64,000 nucleotides of DNA from Lentibacter algarum (lineage in GTDB: Bacteria > Pseudomonadota > Alphaproteobacteria > Rhodobacterales > Rhodobacteraceae). The notes under the pieces were generated by a model that saw only the letters and a list, made by a program, of their open reading frames with translations, had not been told where the DNA came from and did not search any database. The position numbers and the translations under genes are program-made. How positions within the stretch are numbered: the stretch's first letter is position 1; the number at the start of each line of letters is the position of its first letter. The stretch spans positions 124,001-188,000 of the forward strand of contig NZ_JAHKQI010000006.1 of NCBI RefSeq assembly GCF_018860975.1. Reading direction: 5' to 3'. This document shows, piece by piece, positions 63,311 to 64,000 of this stretch.

Positions 63311-64000
63311 GATCTGAGGCCTGCGGCTTGGATTTGGGCCTGTGTTACCAGCTCTGCGGCAAGCAAAGCCGTCACTTGGGTGCCCGTGATGTGTTTGCAC
63401 ATCGGGCTGCGATCATTGATCCAGCCGGCCAGCCGCGCATGGTGATCGGCGTGTAACGCTGTCGCTTTCTCTCGGTCTGCCGCTTGCTTCTCGACATAAA
63501 TCTGCCAGCGCCGCGACTGAAACCAGTTGTCGGAAAAGCAGACTTTGGAACGGGTGAAACCTGCACTGTCGGCGGCATAGGCTTGGACCGCCTGCCGCAA
63601 GTCCTCCGATGCGACCCCCTCCTTCATGGCCTCTTCGATCTGGGCAATGCAGGTCACTTTGCCCCGCAATCGGTCGGGCGGGTAGGCTTCTAAAATCTTC
63701 TCAGCCTCCACCGCCTCGCGCCTGCGCGAAGGAGGTTCCTTTGTAGGTTCAATGGTAAGGTTCCTGTCCCGATTTGAGACTACCCCCGTCTCACCCTTGA
63801 GACTTTTCCCCCGCTTTTTTGAGACGTTTCCCCCGTCTCATTTTGAGACACAACCCCGTTGGGACCGCTACTACCGTCCTTTGGGCGAGCGCTTGGGCCT
63901 AGGGTGAGATCAAGGTGCAGCTCATACTGATTGGACCCACGTCCGCCATCGCCATCACCACGGGCGTGGCGTGTGACTAGGCCGCTTTCTTCCAATGTCG
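63307..64000 (-). pseudogene. Plasmid replication-initiator-like gene, frameshifted and partial
   Basis: The upstream part (EESGLVTRHARGDGDGGRGS, NQYELHLDL) enters from the right edge and stops at 63780 within a repeat tract. The downstream part in another frame reads from about 63837 to 63307: VVSNRDRNLTIEPTKEPP, EAEKILEAYPPDRLRGKV, RSKVCFSDNWFQSRRWQIYV. Together they match the C-terminal two-thirds of the helix-turn-helix replication proteins of roseobacter-type plasmids. The switch of frame lies inside iterated GAGAC boxes, where unit gain or loss is likely. The gene begins outside the window. Confidence 0.65.
63774..63849. repeat. Iteron-like array inside the rep gene
   Basis: TTGAGAC starts at 63774, 63797, 63819 and 63843, a 22-24-bp period, with CCCCCG in most units. 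GTCTCA/TGAGAC pairs also form small dyads (63788-63803 and 63835-63849). The period suits replication-initiator binding. Confidence 0.6.

Overview
The gene content points to a marine alphaproteobacterium of the Roseobacter group (Rhodobacterales). Markers are a DddP-like M24 lyase, a DUF6280 protein, an Anbu/alpha-E/ATP-grasp/transglutaminase cluster, a GTG/TTG-rich start repertoire and moderately GC-rich host genes. No rRNA, CRISPR array or complete insertion sequence is visible. I could not run searches, so all family names rest on motifs read in the translations.

Region 1 (1-6.7 kb) is a catabolic block. A partial LysR regulator is divergent from a tightly packed operon: a 2-oxoglutarate/Fe(II) oxygenase, the DddP-like protein, an internally deleted TPR protein, a PhnD-like binding protein, and a histidine/aromatic ammonia-lyase homologue lacking the glycine of the MIO triad. 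A Rieske oxygenase with its own direct-repeat control site follows. Region 2 (6.8-16.3 kb) is a predicted peptide-ligation/proteolysis cluster: three transglutaminase-fold proteins (one fused to DUF2126), alpha-E, circularly permuted ATP-grasp, the Anbu proteasome-like protease, and a DUF900 hydrolase at the end.

Region 3 (16.4-47.8 kb) is ordinary chromosomal core: ttcA, an EAL phosphodiesterase, the yidC-MOSC-engB-argB run, ornithine decarboxylase with a divergent Lrp regulator, valS, a hisC-like gene, nickel/cobalt export, ppk2, dtd, an MsbA-like exporter, ygfZ, efp, cobQ, a TolC-like protein and a PIMT-like protein. Several convergent pairs overlap on opposite strands, one of them by 149 bp.

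Region 4 (47.9-64 kb) is an accessory zone anchored in a tRNA-Cys gene. A compact element of about 5.8 kb is bounded by two copies of the tRNA 3' half. It carries a tyrosine integrase, two very small genes, and a two-gene operon of a reverse transcriptase and a family-A DNA polymerase. This operon is the best candidate for an undescribed, probably anti-phage, system, and an 800-bp non-coding leader with repeats and hairpins lies just upstream. A second island follows directly: a frameshifted integrase, excisionase-like genes, an XRE repressor, an EcoRI-type adenine methylase with a DUF262-HNH nuclease, and a stand-alone nitrilase-fold protein.

The window ends in a decayed mobilizable-plasmid module (rep, mobC, relaxase C-terminus, mobB and mobD). 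About 1 kb of foreign DNA coding for a secreted protein replaces the relaxase catalytic part. The RT/PolA genes, the nitrilase gene and this insert look visibly more AT-rich than the host genes, while the plasmid genes are GC-rich, so the zone has several origins.
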